Source: Trochalopteron elliotii (taxonomy: Eukaryota; Chordata; Aves; Passeriformes; Leiothrichidae). Taken from it: a DNA stretch of 64,000 bases. Below are positions 12,701 to 24,700 of this stretch, in pieces. Within the stretch, counting starts at the first letter, position 1. Every line of letters starts with the position of its first letter. The position numbers were made by a program, and so were the translations under genes. Below the pieces are notes generated by a model that ran no database searches, was not told the DNA's origin, and saw only the letters and a program-made list of their open reading frames with translations. The stretch spans positions 4,199,957-4,263,956 of the forward strand of contig JANPWX010000215.1 of assembly GCA_024734555.1 (NCBI GenBank), read 5' to 3'.

Positions 12701-15700
12701 ACACCTTGAGATTTGGTCGTTTCATAATTGTTCTTTTAAGCTGAAGGTGTATGTTACAGTCATTTGGCTGAAGCCCACTGAAAAAAAATCTGAGTGATTT
12801 GTCTGTGGCTGAGTCATTCAGTCCTGTGTAAGCTGTAATTTAAAGCTGATGTTATTATGTAAGTACTACCGTATGAATGAGGTTTTTTTCAGTTCTGTTC
12901 ACTGATGCAGAGCAGAACTATTCATAAAACACTGCATGAGATTTAATAACTTTGTTAGTTACCTGGATTTTTAGAATATCATTGCATTCAGAAAGCTTTA
13001 CAGTTGTTGATAAGCTGCTTAGATATCTCAGAGAAGATCTCTCACTGTCCATGGTAACAAACAAGTACAGGGACACATGTAATATTCTGTCCCTTTGTAT
13101 GGGTAGAATGTGGTAATTGAGAAATACCCATAATGTGGAAAACTGGTGAGAAGTTTCTATCAAAACAAACTGTTTTGCTTTGTTGCTCATGTAGAAAAGA
13201 AAAAAGGGTGTCCTGACAGCAGAAGGTCAGGACATCCTTTTGGAGGGATCCCATTTGTTCTTCCTTATAAAAGAAAAAATAAGTTCCCTTTTTAATTGCA
13301 GAAAATTGTATCTGCAGTATTTATTTTTTTTTATCCCCTTCTTCTGTGGTGGTGGTAAATTTGTAAGCTAGCATCTGATGGAATCAGCAGCTTTTTGCAT
13401 TGAATGAAGCTGTCTTTTATTGTCTCACCTTTTTTTTTCCCCATCACCTATATTGTGATCACTAACAACACATCAAGAAAACATTATTGTTAGCAGTAAT
13501 GCCATTGACAAAATCTGATTCTACATTACCTTTTTTTCTGATATAAAGGAAAAAGACAAAAGGGCATAATATACTTCATCAGTATGCTCTCAAGTCAATA
13601 ATTTAAACATACGAAATTAAAATTTTAAAAACAGACTTAATTGCCAGTTTTAGAATTAAAAGGTCTATATGTAGTTCAGATCTTCCAAGATTATGAATTT
13701 TGTATGTTTTTTCTCAAGCTGTTTGTTTTCTCTTGTAATTAGTACTGGGAATGGCAAGGTCTTAAATCAGCCTGTGTTCCTGTCTATCCTTTGTCAGCTT
13801 TATCAAGAATGTCTGAACTTGAAATATTTCTTACTTTAGCCAGTAAAAAAATCTGTTGTAATGGTGCTGTATTCTCTTTCCTAAAAGAAAACCATGCAAT
13901 TTTCCCATCCTTTTATTGTTTGCATGAGCAATAGTTTTCAAAAGCTAGAAAACAAACTGCAGCTCTGTGTGGCTTAGTTGGAAGTCTGAAGATGTGAATA
14001 GGCAGGCTCCTATCTGTGATGCTGTAATTTCTGTGTCTCTCAAACCTGTGGCAAGTACTTTTACCTTTATACATATGTGTGTATGTATGTATATTTGGAG
14101 AAGACAGGTGTTTTATACCTGACTAAGGCCATATCCCCAGAGAATCACAGAATGATAGAATGGTTTGGGTTGGAAGGGACCTTCAAGACCATCTAACTCC
14201 AAACCCCCTGCCATGGGGTCTTTTGCTAGACCAGGTTGCTCAGAGCTCCATCTAACCTGGCCTTGAACCCTGCCAAGGGTGGGATATCCACAACTTCTCT
14301 GGGCAACCTATCCCAAAGCCTTGCCACACTCACAGTAAAGATTTCTTTCTAATGTGTAATCTAAGCTGACTTTCTTTCAGTTTGAAGCCATTCCCACTTC
14401 TCCTGTCAGTAGCCACTCTTGTAAATAATCTCTCTGCATCTTGTTTGTGGGCTCCTGTCAGGTACTGTCTTGTGTTCTTAGAGAAAGTGAAATTACAAGG
14501 GATCAGTGAAATGACACTGTCGTGCTTCTGGATATATTTGATGTGATTGCTATAATTTGCATTGAGACTTCCCAAGAAATAAGAAATAAAACTGTTAATA
14601 TTAATTTCTGCCTATTGTCTACCTATGCCTCAAATAAATACTTTTTTTTCCTTGTCTGGCCAACAGCTCCTGTTGTTTCTTAAAGCCTTTACTGAGACAG
14701 AGCAGACAAAACTGGCAATGCTTTCTGGCATCCTGTTAGCCAATGGGACTCTTCCTGCTACAATTTTAACAAGCCTCTTCACTGACAATATAGTCAAAGA
14801 AGGTAATTTTCCATATCTTTTTTCTTCTCTTAGCTTTTTTAAAGGAGATGTATTTTATTGCAATATATGGTGCATGTTGCAATAAAAGGAAAGTTGGAAA
14901 CTTGTGACTGTACAACAGAAATCAGTATTTTAAAGCAGAAGCATATGCAGACAGCAGTGCCCAGCATACTTTGTCAAGTCTTGTAAGAGGCCAATCAGAC
15001 AGAAAAAAAGCCACAAAATAAAAAAAAAAACCCAAAGGATTTTTGGTTTTTTGGAAGTCATACTTGTGTGTGCAAAATTGTAGAATTGATGTGTTATTGT
15101 GGTACATAAAGATGTGAAGTATATCTTTTCCTGAGATAGATGTGCTGGCATTTCTTCAAGTGTTGCTAATGTCTTGTGAGTGAGAAGTAGGACAGAGATC
15201 CCATGCAGGCCAGTGGGATATTGCAGGAGAAAAATCAATCCCTCATTTTGCCTTCATGCTAGTAGTGATCAGTGACTGATAAACATTCTCATGAGTTTGT
15301 GTTTATTTTATGATGAGTAAACGAGTTCTTTCAGTCTTAAGGTACAATGCATTTTTGAGATTACTTTTTTAAAAGGATTTTTGTTATATATGTATAGCTG
15401 TCTACCATGGAGTCCTGATTTTGCAACTGCTTCCTCAACAATTTCTCTGAGAGTTCTGGCTACCTGGCATGATTGCAAGGATGCTGTCAGTTTTGAGCAG
15501 TTTTCATGACCTTTTTTTAAATTTTGTTAGAGTTATGAATTAGCTAAAATGTATTCTAATTTTCATTTTAAAAAATTATTCTAACTTCATGTTCTCATTC
15601 GCAGCATGCTAACCATTACGTTTGTTTTCTAAATGCTGCAGAAAGAAAAGGCACAGCTGCAGCTTTGCTTTGTCATCACTCAGGGCTTTTGGAATCAAAA

Positions 15701-18700
15701 TTAAACTAGGAAAAATCTCAAACAAAAGCACTAATCCGTGTTTTTAGGGTGATTGTCTGCAATGTGTTAAATGAAAGGCTTCCTAGTTATGGGAAGACAA
15801 GAGGCATTGGAAAACCCAAATTTTTGAAAATCATGGAAATCGTTATATTTTAAATTAGCATTTTAAGAATACAATTTTTACTTGCATTATGAACTTATGT
15901 TTCTAGGAGCCCTAAAATTTGTCAGAGCTTACATATACTTTTAGTTCTTGGTTTATATATACTAAAAATGCATCCGTGACAGCATTCAAGGAAAGATTGT
16001 TCACTCCTGGGGTAGGTATTTTATGCAAGAATAATTGAAGATGCAAAGATAGTTTAAAAATGGGGAACACAGCAAGGCTGGAGAAGTAGATCATACATGA
16101 ATAAACTCCAAGATTTCTTCGATTTACAAAAAAAAAAAAAAGCTGCAGGCAGGTGAAGTTAAAATACACGAGGAAACAATTAGGTAAGCTGAGGGAGTTG
16201 TTGATCAGCATGAGACTTGTAACAGTGGCTAAGAAATGGCTGAAAGTGAGGTAAGAGTAGATTGTGTGGACAGGAGCTCTATCAAGTTGAGTGCAAATAC
16301 CTGCTTTAATTTTAGATTACCTTATTTCAGTGTTGACATTACTTTCACTGTTATATATAGATGGAAAACAAAATATTCTTTCATGGATTGCTGATGTACT
16401 TGTAGTAGAGACAGAGAAAGGTGTAGGTGGTGATGGAATCTTGTCAGGGTTACATGTATCCTTCTTGTCCACTGTGCTGGCAAAGTAGTGGAAATGCAAA
16501 AAGCAGCTAATGGGGTTAGTCAATAATATGGATGGCTGGAATTACTTTCTGCAAATAAGGGAAAAAAAAACCAAAGCAAACAAAAAGAGTAGAGCTATTT
16601 AAAGCAAAAGAGTGGCAGCACGTGCATAGAGTAAAGGAACAGGCCAGTGATAAATTTGGGCTGTAAATGAGAAGTTTGAAAATATGTGGGTAGTGAAGCC
16701 GTAGAACAACCTACCTCTGTCATGGTGTAATCCCAGCCTGCAGTCAAGCCCCACACAGCCTCTTGCTCACTCCCACACCAGCAGAATGAGGTGAGAATGG
16801 GAAGAGTAAAAGCTGAAGAATTCATGGGTTGAGATAAAGACAGTTTAATGGGGAAAGCAGAAGTTGCACACACAAAGCAAAACAATGAACTAGTTCACTA
16901 ATTAGCTTCCCGTGGACAGGTGTCCAGCCACCTCCAGGAGAGCAGGGCCCCATCACACGTAATGGGTACTTAGGAAGACAAAAACCATCACTTAAAATAT
17001 TACCCCCTGCTTGCTTCTTCCCCTCACTTCATATACTGAGCATGATGTCATACAGTCTGGAACATCCCTGTGGTCAGCTGGGGTCACCTGTCCTGGCTGT
17101 GTCCCCTCCCAGCTTCCTTGCCAGGGTGGCAGTTGGACAAGCAGAAAAGGCCTTGGCTTTGTAAGCCCTGCTCAGCAATAACAAAAACGTATCTGTAGTG
17201 TCAGCCCTGTGCTCAGCAGAAATCCAAAATACAGCCCTATACAGCCACTGTGAAAAAAACTAACTCTACCCCAGCTGAAAACGGCACACCCTCTAATACT
17301 AATACTGGCATAAAACTTACTTTGTTTTAAGCTAAAACTACAAAAGATGTCTAAGATATGTGTATTGTTGACAAGAGAGCATTCCATTCAATTTTGGTAT
17401 TGAGCACATAAGAACATGGATATGCTGAAGTGTGTTTGCAGGTGGAAGTTATGCCTGAGTCACCTACTGGTTGACCAGGCTTTGTGAATCTTGGTTAGTC
17501 TACTTGCAGCACTTGGGATTGCTGCATCATGTCCAATATGTGAAACAAGCCCAAAGAAGTATTTGCAGGCCTCTCTTGGTATGGCACTGTGCAACCCTGG
17601 TTCCATACTTATGTAAGGATCATGTGTTATGACTGAGCTCCTGAAATAAGTTTGCCAAAACTGCCATAACAGTCAAGATGTGTAAAGCTGTCAGTGAATT
17701 TTACAGTGGTTTGGTAATAGTCTCTTCTGTTCTTGTTTGGTGACTCATTTAGTTGAAGTATCCTAGAAATAAAAATAATTAATATCTCTCTATAAAGTGG
17801 CTAAGAGTGATGAAGCTCCTTCTCACCAGTAGGTCCCACATAGCTCTAAGAGCTTCTGGACTATCTAGAGGTGGGACAGAAAACTACAGTGGCCAGCTGT
17901 AGCATAGGATTGTGCTTTTCATTATGCATTACCATTATCACTGCCTTCAGTAGCCCTGATGTTGATGTTGGTGTGAGTGTAGTATGGAGAATCATAACTG
18001 AACCTACAGGTGACCTTCCTCAACAATGAGCTCCATCTCCAAGGCCTTTCAGCTTCCTTCAGCTCCCTGCACTTGCTGTGGAGAATCTGGAGCAGTTGTG
18101 GTGGTGGTGCAGCTCTAGGAAATAGGAGATGTGAGCTTAATGGTTTATTAACTCCCCTGGGAAATCCACAGCTAGTGGAGGTAGAGTTTGTTTGATTTAA
18201 TACACAAAACACTGAGTTGTGCCTCAAGGAAGGAATTTTTTCACTTAAAATAGTGTTTGTGCCTGGTACAACTGGCTGCTAAATGCCTCCTAAGAGGGCA
18301 CAACCTTGAAGTTGGAAAGTTATTTAACCCTATTCCAGAATTTGCTAGAAAAACATTTGAAGATATATTTTCTTTGTCCTTGTTCCTGATTATCCTTTAC
18401 TGTTTTGTGCCTTTGTTTCCTATCCATTTAATGCATAATTTTTCCTTTTGCATTGTACTCAGTCTGTGAATTGGGAACGTAGGAAAAATAATTGCAAAGA
18501 AAATCTTTGAACAACTGAATGGAGATGGGCAATACCAAATGAAAAGATTTTCGAACAATCTAGCGTAATTCAGAAAACTAATTTTGCATTAAAGAAGAAA
18601 ATAGGCATTTCAGCACTACATGTTTGTTTCTGTTGTCATAAATGTATTTTCATTCCACAGTCTTGTAATTTTTTTGTAACCTTGAACTTCTTATCATCAA

Positions 18701-21700
18701 CTCTAATTTATGTTGAAAATTGCTGAAACATGTTTTGTGCTTTTCTTTAATAGGGATTGCAGCCTCTTTCGCTGTAAAGCTTTTTAAAGCATGGATGGCA
18801 GAGAAAGATGCCAATTCTGTTACCTCTGCTTTAAGAAAAGCCAACCTCGATAAGAGATTGCTAGTAAGTACAATATATTTTCAATAATCTTTATCTCTCC
18901 CAGGGAAAAAGAAGGAAATGAAATGCAGATGGTAGTTTGCTGTAAGCATGTTAACTCCCCCTCAGACTCTGTTAGTGTTTCTAAAATGTTTTGAAACACA
19001 GCAATATTGTTATGGCTGTAGCATTCATACAGGTTCAGGAATATTAAGTATCACATGTTTTTACATTCTGTCTCTATTTTTCCTGTAGTCAGATGCCTTC
19101 TGAGAGACTGTATATATGGTGCTTGAGAATTAAATAAATTGGGTTTTTTTTCTAACCACTGCTAAAGAACATACCAGCAAATGCGCATGAGAAGCTGTGT
19201 TTTTTAAAATATGTTTTCCTTTTGTAAATGGTATATAAAGTATAAGGAATTATGATTTGAATGTAGATTTCTGAAGCAGCAGTGTTTAAATAGTATAGTA
19301 AATGCATAGTAAGGTAATTTTCTGCAGCACTAGCCATCTAGGTAGCATAAATGGTCCTGCAGTGGTGACAGCAGACCTAGGAGGTACAGTGCAGGATGTT
19401 TTCAGCCTTAGGACTCAGAACCTGTGTTCTGGGTTTCTAGCAAGGTGTTCAGAGAATATATGAATATGTAGCAAATTCATATGCCTTTTTCTCCCAGTGT
19501 CTTTCTGAAGATCATTTGGGGTTTTTCAATCCTCAGAAAGATTGCTGCTGCAATAATGCAATCAAATACACGTCCTGTGTAGCACTGCCTGGAGACCCAA
19601 CAGTATTTCCTGTTTCTACCTCAATAATATATAATTAAGCAAGTATCTTTCAAAAGTAAGGAGCCTCCCACGGTCCTCCATCTCTTCAATTCATACTTGA
19701 TTTTAAGTGTCCAAGCCATAAATAATTTGCCATTAAGCTGGGAAATGGGCTAATTACACTGTTTATTGGAGGGGGGGAGGAGGGCAGGAAAGAAAACTGC
19801 ATCTTATTTCTATTTCAAGCTTGACTGACTTAAATTTTCAGCTGTTGGCTCTCATTACTCTGTTCTATTAAACAACTGTAAAGTATCAGATGATTTTGCC
19901 TAGCATAGATGCCTTCATGAAAGTTTCTTCTTAATTTCATTAGTCAGTAAGTAAAGAGATGGACAGTCTCTAGCTTCTTTGCTAAAAAGAAGTGTTATCC
20001 ATCCCACAGATCATTGTTAAGACACCCAGAATGGACGGTAAGCAAATGCCATTGAATGCTTTCCAAGATGGGGCATTTGCTATAGTGATTTTTAAGAATA
20101 ATTTTAACTTTTCTAAGTAGCTGGACTTGCATAAAATGACAGTGTCTTATAATTAGAAATGCCTACAGAAGTTAATGTTAACAGTACATAGTGGATTTTG
20201 TGATTTTTGTTACGTGGTGCATTAGTGGTTGGCCAGGGTGCCTGGGCCACTTACGTATTGTTGAATGTCTTTTTGTTAAATGTGGGGCTGCGCTGTGAGG
20301 GCATGATAAATGTGCTTTGCCTATAATGGCTTTGCCATCCATTCCTTTGTACTTTCCTTGCAAGAGTCTTGGAATCTGGAAAAGGTGTGGTTCCTCTTAT
20401 GACTGTTTTGAGCAATATGTTTGGCTCGTGGCTAGCCATAAGTACCTGCACTTCACATGGAGTGAGTGTTAGCTTATTTGCATAACTGGACATCATTTTT
20501 TCCCTCCACGGCAGTGAAACACTGTCATATGAATGAAGTGTTGACTTTTCCAGTGTGGATACAAGCAGTGTTTTAAGTGAAGTAGCAGTTATTCCCACTG
20601 TTCATTCTTAAAAAATGTTCTTTCCATTCTGTCAAGAGTCGTAGTTGATTATTTAACAGAGAGCATTCCTGTGTTTTCAGGAACTATTTCCAGCCAACCG
20701 GCAGAATGTGGACCATTTTGCCAAGTATTTTACTGAAGCAGGTCTAAAAGAACTCTCAGATTTCCTTAGAGTTCAGCAGTCTCTGGGGACTCGTAAAGAA
20801 CTTCAAAAAGAACTACAAGAACGTCTCTCTCAGGAATGCCCAATTAAGGAGGTAAAAGTGGTTCTTTACAACTTTCTGTTTATTTAATCATAATCAAAGA
20901 CTTAATTCAACATTAGGTTGAGAGGAACAGATTTCCTCTGTTTTTCTTTAAACTATTTTAATTTATTCATCAGTTCACTCTGTGCTTAAGACTAAAGCAA
21001 ACAAGTATCCTCTGGATTTCCAGGTGTAGTTATCTGTGGGATGGGGGGGTTCTCCCTCATTTATCCTTGAAAATGTATTTTCTTTAACTGCATTAACTGT
21101 TAGGTTAGAGGGGAGGGACAAAATCTTGTTCTAATTTTATTTCTTAATACTTCTGCACCATTGTGTTGTAAATGACTGCAAGTATTTGAAAAGTCAGCAT
21201 CATTTGTGGTTCACTGGAAATGTCCCTTATTTCCTTCTCCAGGTAGTACTTTATGTAAAAGAGGAAATGAAAAGAAATGAGCTGCCAGAGCCAGCAGTGA
21301 TTGGTCTCCTTTGGACCTGTGTCATGAATGCTGTGGAATGGAACAAGAAAGAAGAGCTGGTTGCAGAGCAGGCCCTCAAACATCTGAAGGTACCTGCATG
21401 GGTGAAGATGAGGAGAAAGCTGTGAATTCACAGAATGCATTCTTTGGCTGTCAAGTTTTTACCTGTTTAAATCCAGGAGATTTAGATCTTAGAAGGCTGA
21501 TGCTGAGCATACAAAGTCTTGTGTATAGTCTGACTTCACCCAAATGGATGCAAAACTGAGGTAGTTCAGATCATTGAGTGCCCTGAGTCCCACAGTGCCA
21601 GGGCAAGCCAAGGTGGTCACAGCCTGAGCATCTCTTCCTTGTGCTTTCCCAGGGTGCCAGGTCCCTGAGAGGCTCCTTGCACTGGAGCAGGGCTGAGCAA

Positions 21701-24700
21701 CTGCTGGGACTAAGCCTGCTCAGACCTGACTAGTAAACCTGACTAGTAAGCCTGCAGGAAGTGCCTTTGCAATGTCTTTGCCAGAATCAAAGACATTTTG
21801 GGAGCACAGTGAGGCAGCACCTGTGCTGGCTGTGCAGAGGGTGGATAGATCCAGGCAGGAATCCAGGCCGGAATCTGTGAATCGGTTGTTGCCGAGGTTG
21901 GCTGTGGTAGCTGAATACTCAGTGTCTTGTCAAGTGATAAGACAGAAGCTGGCTTGGGACTGTGTGTACATGCAGTGTGGTTACTCTCTGATCCAGCTAC
22001 TGTCCTTGAGGATGAGGGAACAGAATACACAGAAAGACAGGCTGCAGTATTGCAGTACCACCATTGCATGTTGGTACAAAAACTCTAAAGGACTTGGGAT
22101 AGAAAAGAAGCACGAAACCAATGCAGAGGCATCAATCACTGCCATCATTGGTGTTCCTCATCTAAGTCTGAAGTAACTGTGCAGTGCAAGACACTGGATC
22201 TGAGAGCAGAGGCTTTCAGCAGACTTAGTCCTTTTAAGCTGGTAATCTATGACCAGGAGAATATTCCCTCACAGCCAGGGCTTCAAAGGTTTGCCTTGGA
22301 ACAGAACCAGTCTGGGCTTTATTCTTTATAGTAAAGTAGATCTTTCTTCACACTGGATGTCTCTCCATACTTGGGTGTTCCCATGTTGGTTTAGTTCCTA
22401 CTGCTGCTGTCCTTTTGTCTGATTGGTTTCCCAATCTCTAGTCCTAGAAATGCAGTCGCTTGGGATATTGTGTTGTCTTTGATGGTAAGACTGACCATCT
22501 TCAAGTTTTCTCAAGTGGCTCAAATAGCAGGGGAAAGACAAGATAGTTTCCAGAGAGAGGGAGAGACATTGTTTTTCTTGGTTTTTTTGATGTAAAATTT
22601 TATTATCTCTCTTTGAGTTGTAACAAAGTATCCATTGAGATTTATTGTTTAGTGCTGCAGGGCAAATTAACAAACGCTTTCTGGAATATTTGAACTCTGA
22701 GAAAAGAGAAACATAGCTGGTTTTGTACAAATCCTGTTGACTGGATGTTTAGTCATCATGGATGTCCATCAGCTATGTATGTATCCCCAATGAGTTAGGT
22801 AAGGCATCTTGCCTATATAAGACGGGCATCTTTCTAGGTACATCCACTTTCTAAAAGTGAGGAAAATTTGTACGGGGTATTTACTATTTGCACTCAGGGG
22901 TAAGATTTTAATAGAAGCAATAAAAATAGCAATTTAGACTTTGATACAGTTCACAGTTTTGCAGTTCGGTCTTCAAAAATGAAACAGCATTTTTCACATC
23001 CTTCCTCTTAGGACGGGTGGAAACAGATCTTGGATCCTTCTCTTAGGGCTCTCAGCTAGCTCACTGTATGAGCCAACTCCAGAAAGTGGATTAACAGTGT
23101 TAGGATGATACAGAGCTCAGTTCTGTGCCCTCCTGTGTGTCAATGTCCCAGGAAACAGTCAGGGAGTTGCTTTGACCTGGTGCTGTGATTGGGGTTTGTA
23201 TAAATACATACTTGACATGTGACGTGTCAGATGGTGAGATTTATTCTTGTATAGCTCTAGCTGACAGGTAACTTTCACATTACCTGAGCTTTGGCATCTG
23301 GCCACCAGTCTCTAACTTACCAGATTCTTCTGCTGAGGGTATTAAATAAACTGCACTGTATATTGCCTTGTCTCCCTGCAATTTGCCTAGATACCATCTA
23401 GATGCTACAAGGGCTGAAAAGGGAAAAAGAGCTACTCACACAGCTTGCACAAGTTTTTCCATGCTCTTACCAAAGCACTGATGTTGTTTCTAAAGATATG
23501 GCTATACCTGCCAGGAGTGGAAAAACTTGGCCTCTGGTGTTAGCTATATCTAGCCATTTTAAGGGAGTTTCTTCCAAAAGTACTAAATACCATCAGCCTG
23601 CTGAGCTGTTCGTTGCTATTGTGATTCTGTGCTCTCCTAAATAGCTGGTAATTATTGCAAAACACATTTTGGAACAACCTGTTAAATTTCAGTTGATTTT
23701 TGTGCATTTTAGTGATTCTTTCATGGACCATATGAGGTAAAACCCTCAGGATTTAGCCCCTTGCAGAGAGGTGCTGAAGTGTGCTTTTAAACATGCCCAT
23801 CAGTGCTGTGGGTGATGGGTGGTTTGTCGCCTGACTAAGACCAGTAGCAGCACTGGTCACTTAGACCAGAACTCTGGGGCATCAGGCCGTTTCAAATCCA
23901 GCTGGAGAATGACAGACTGAAGTTTCTTCAGTAACTGGGGTTCCTGAAGACTTGGAGGAGAGGCCAAGCTGATTAGTACAAGAGCAGATGAAATAGTAAT
24001 GTGCAGTGTATATTTGGCTAGGGTCTCTGAAGATCAAAGATAATTTAACTTCATCTCTGAAAAATGCTCATAATATTACCTTAAATTTAAGATTGCAGTC
24101 TTAGCTGGACTCATCACAGGCTAAGATGACAAGAAGTTGGAGAGATATGGATATAAACACTAGCTTTTAAGGAAAGATATGGTCCTTCAGTGTAATTCTT
24201 AGTTTTAAGATCTGAAATAAGAGTGGAAAATTGCATAACAAATAAGTTTTTGCTTTATTTTTTATTCTATTAATTAACTCTAGCAAAAGACAATGAAATG
24301 TACCACTACTGTCTTGTCAGAGTAACATTAGCAGTTAATATTGTGCTTGGAAAATGTTGCCATTTACCAGAGAGTGTCATGAAATTCTTGATTGTGGTAA
24401 TGAGAAAAAATAAGGACAGTTGATTACAGTTAACTTGGAGTAATTTACTTTATTTCAGTTTCCTGGGACTTCTAAAACCCCTGTGAAACCAGAGACTTTT
24501 TTTCGTGTATTTCTATTTCATCCTGGGATGTCTTATTTTATGAACATCTGTAAAGCATCACTCCTGAATGAACAGAATTCCGCATTGTGAAATGTATGAC
24601 AGAAGTCATGCCAGACTGTGGGCTTTACAAATTGATTTTACAGAATTCAGTAACTAAATGGTACTGAATTTTAGTTTACAGCATGCAAGACATGCTACAA

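Larger units (their letters stand above)
8063..14666 (+). other. BZW2: BZW2 intron, 6.6 kb
   Basis: U2-type intron and the largest BZW2 intron in the window. It contains hairpins at 12,219-12,241 and 13,202-13,241 and a minus-strand CR1 copy at 14,141-14,468. No exon-like or RNA gene signal is seen in 8,063-12,200. Confidence 0.9.

Noticed and set aside
14625..14885. 86-codon frame starting with Met at the BZW2 exon
   Set aside because: Its centre is the real exon 14,667-14,802; the ends are intron read-through.
20251..20598. 115-codon minus-strand frame, considered as a hAT-like transposase remnant
   Set aside because: The resemblance to known C-terminal motifs was too weak to state, and such a length is expected by chance in this window.
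21772..22176. 134-codon frame as a gene
   Set aside because: No family resemblance, no splice or promoter context, and within chance length; kept only as a composition oddity.
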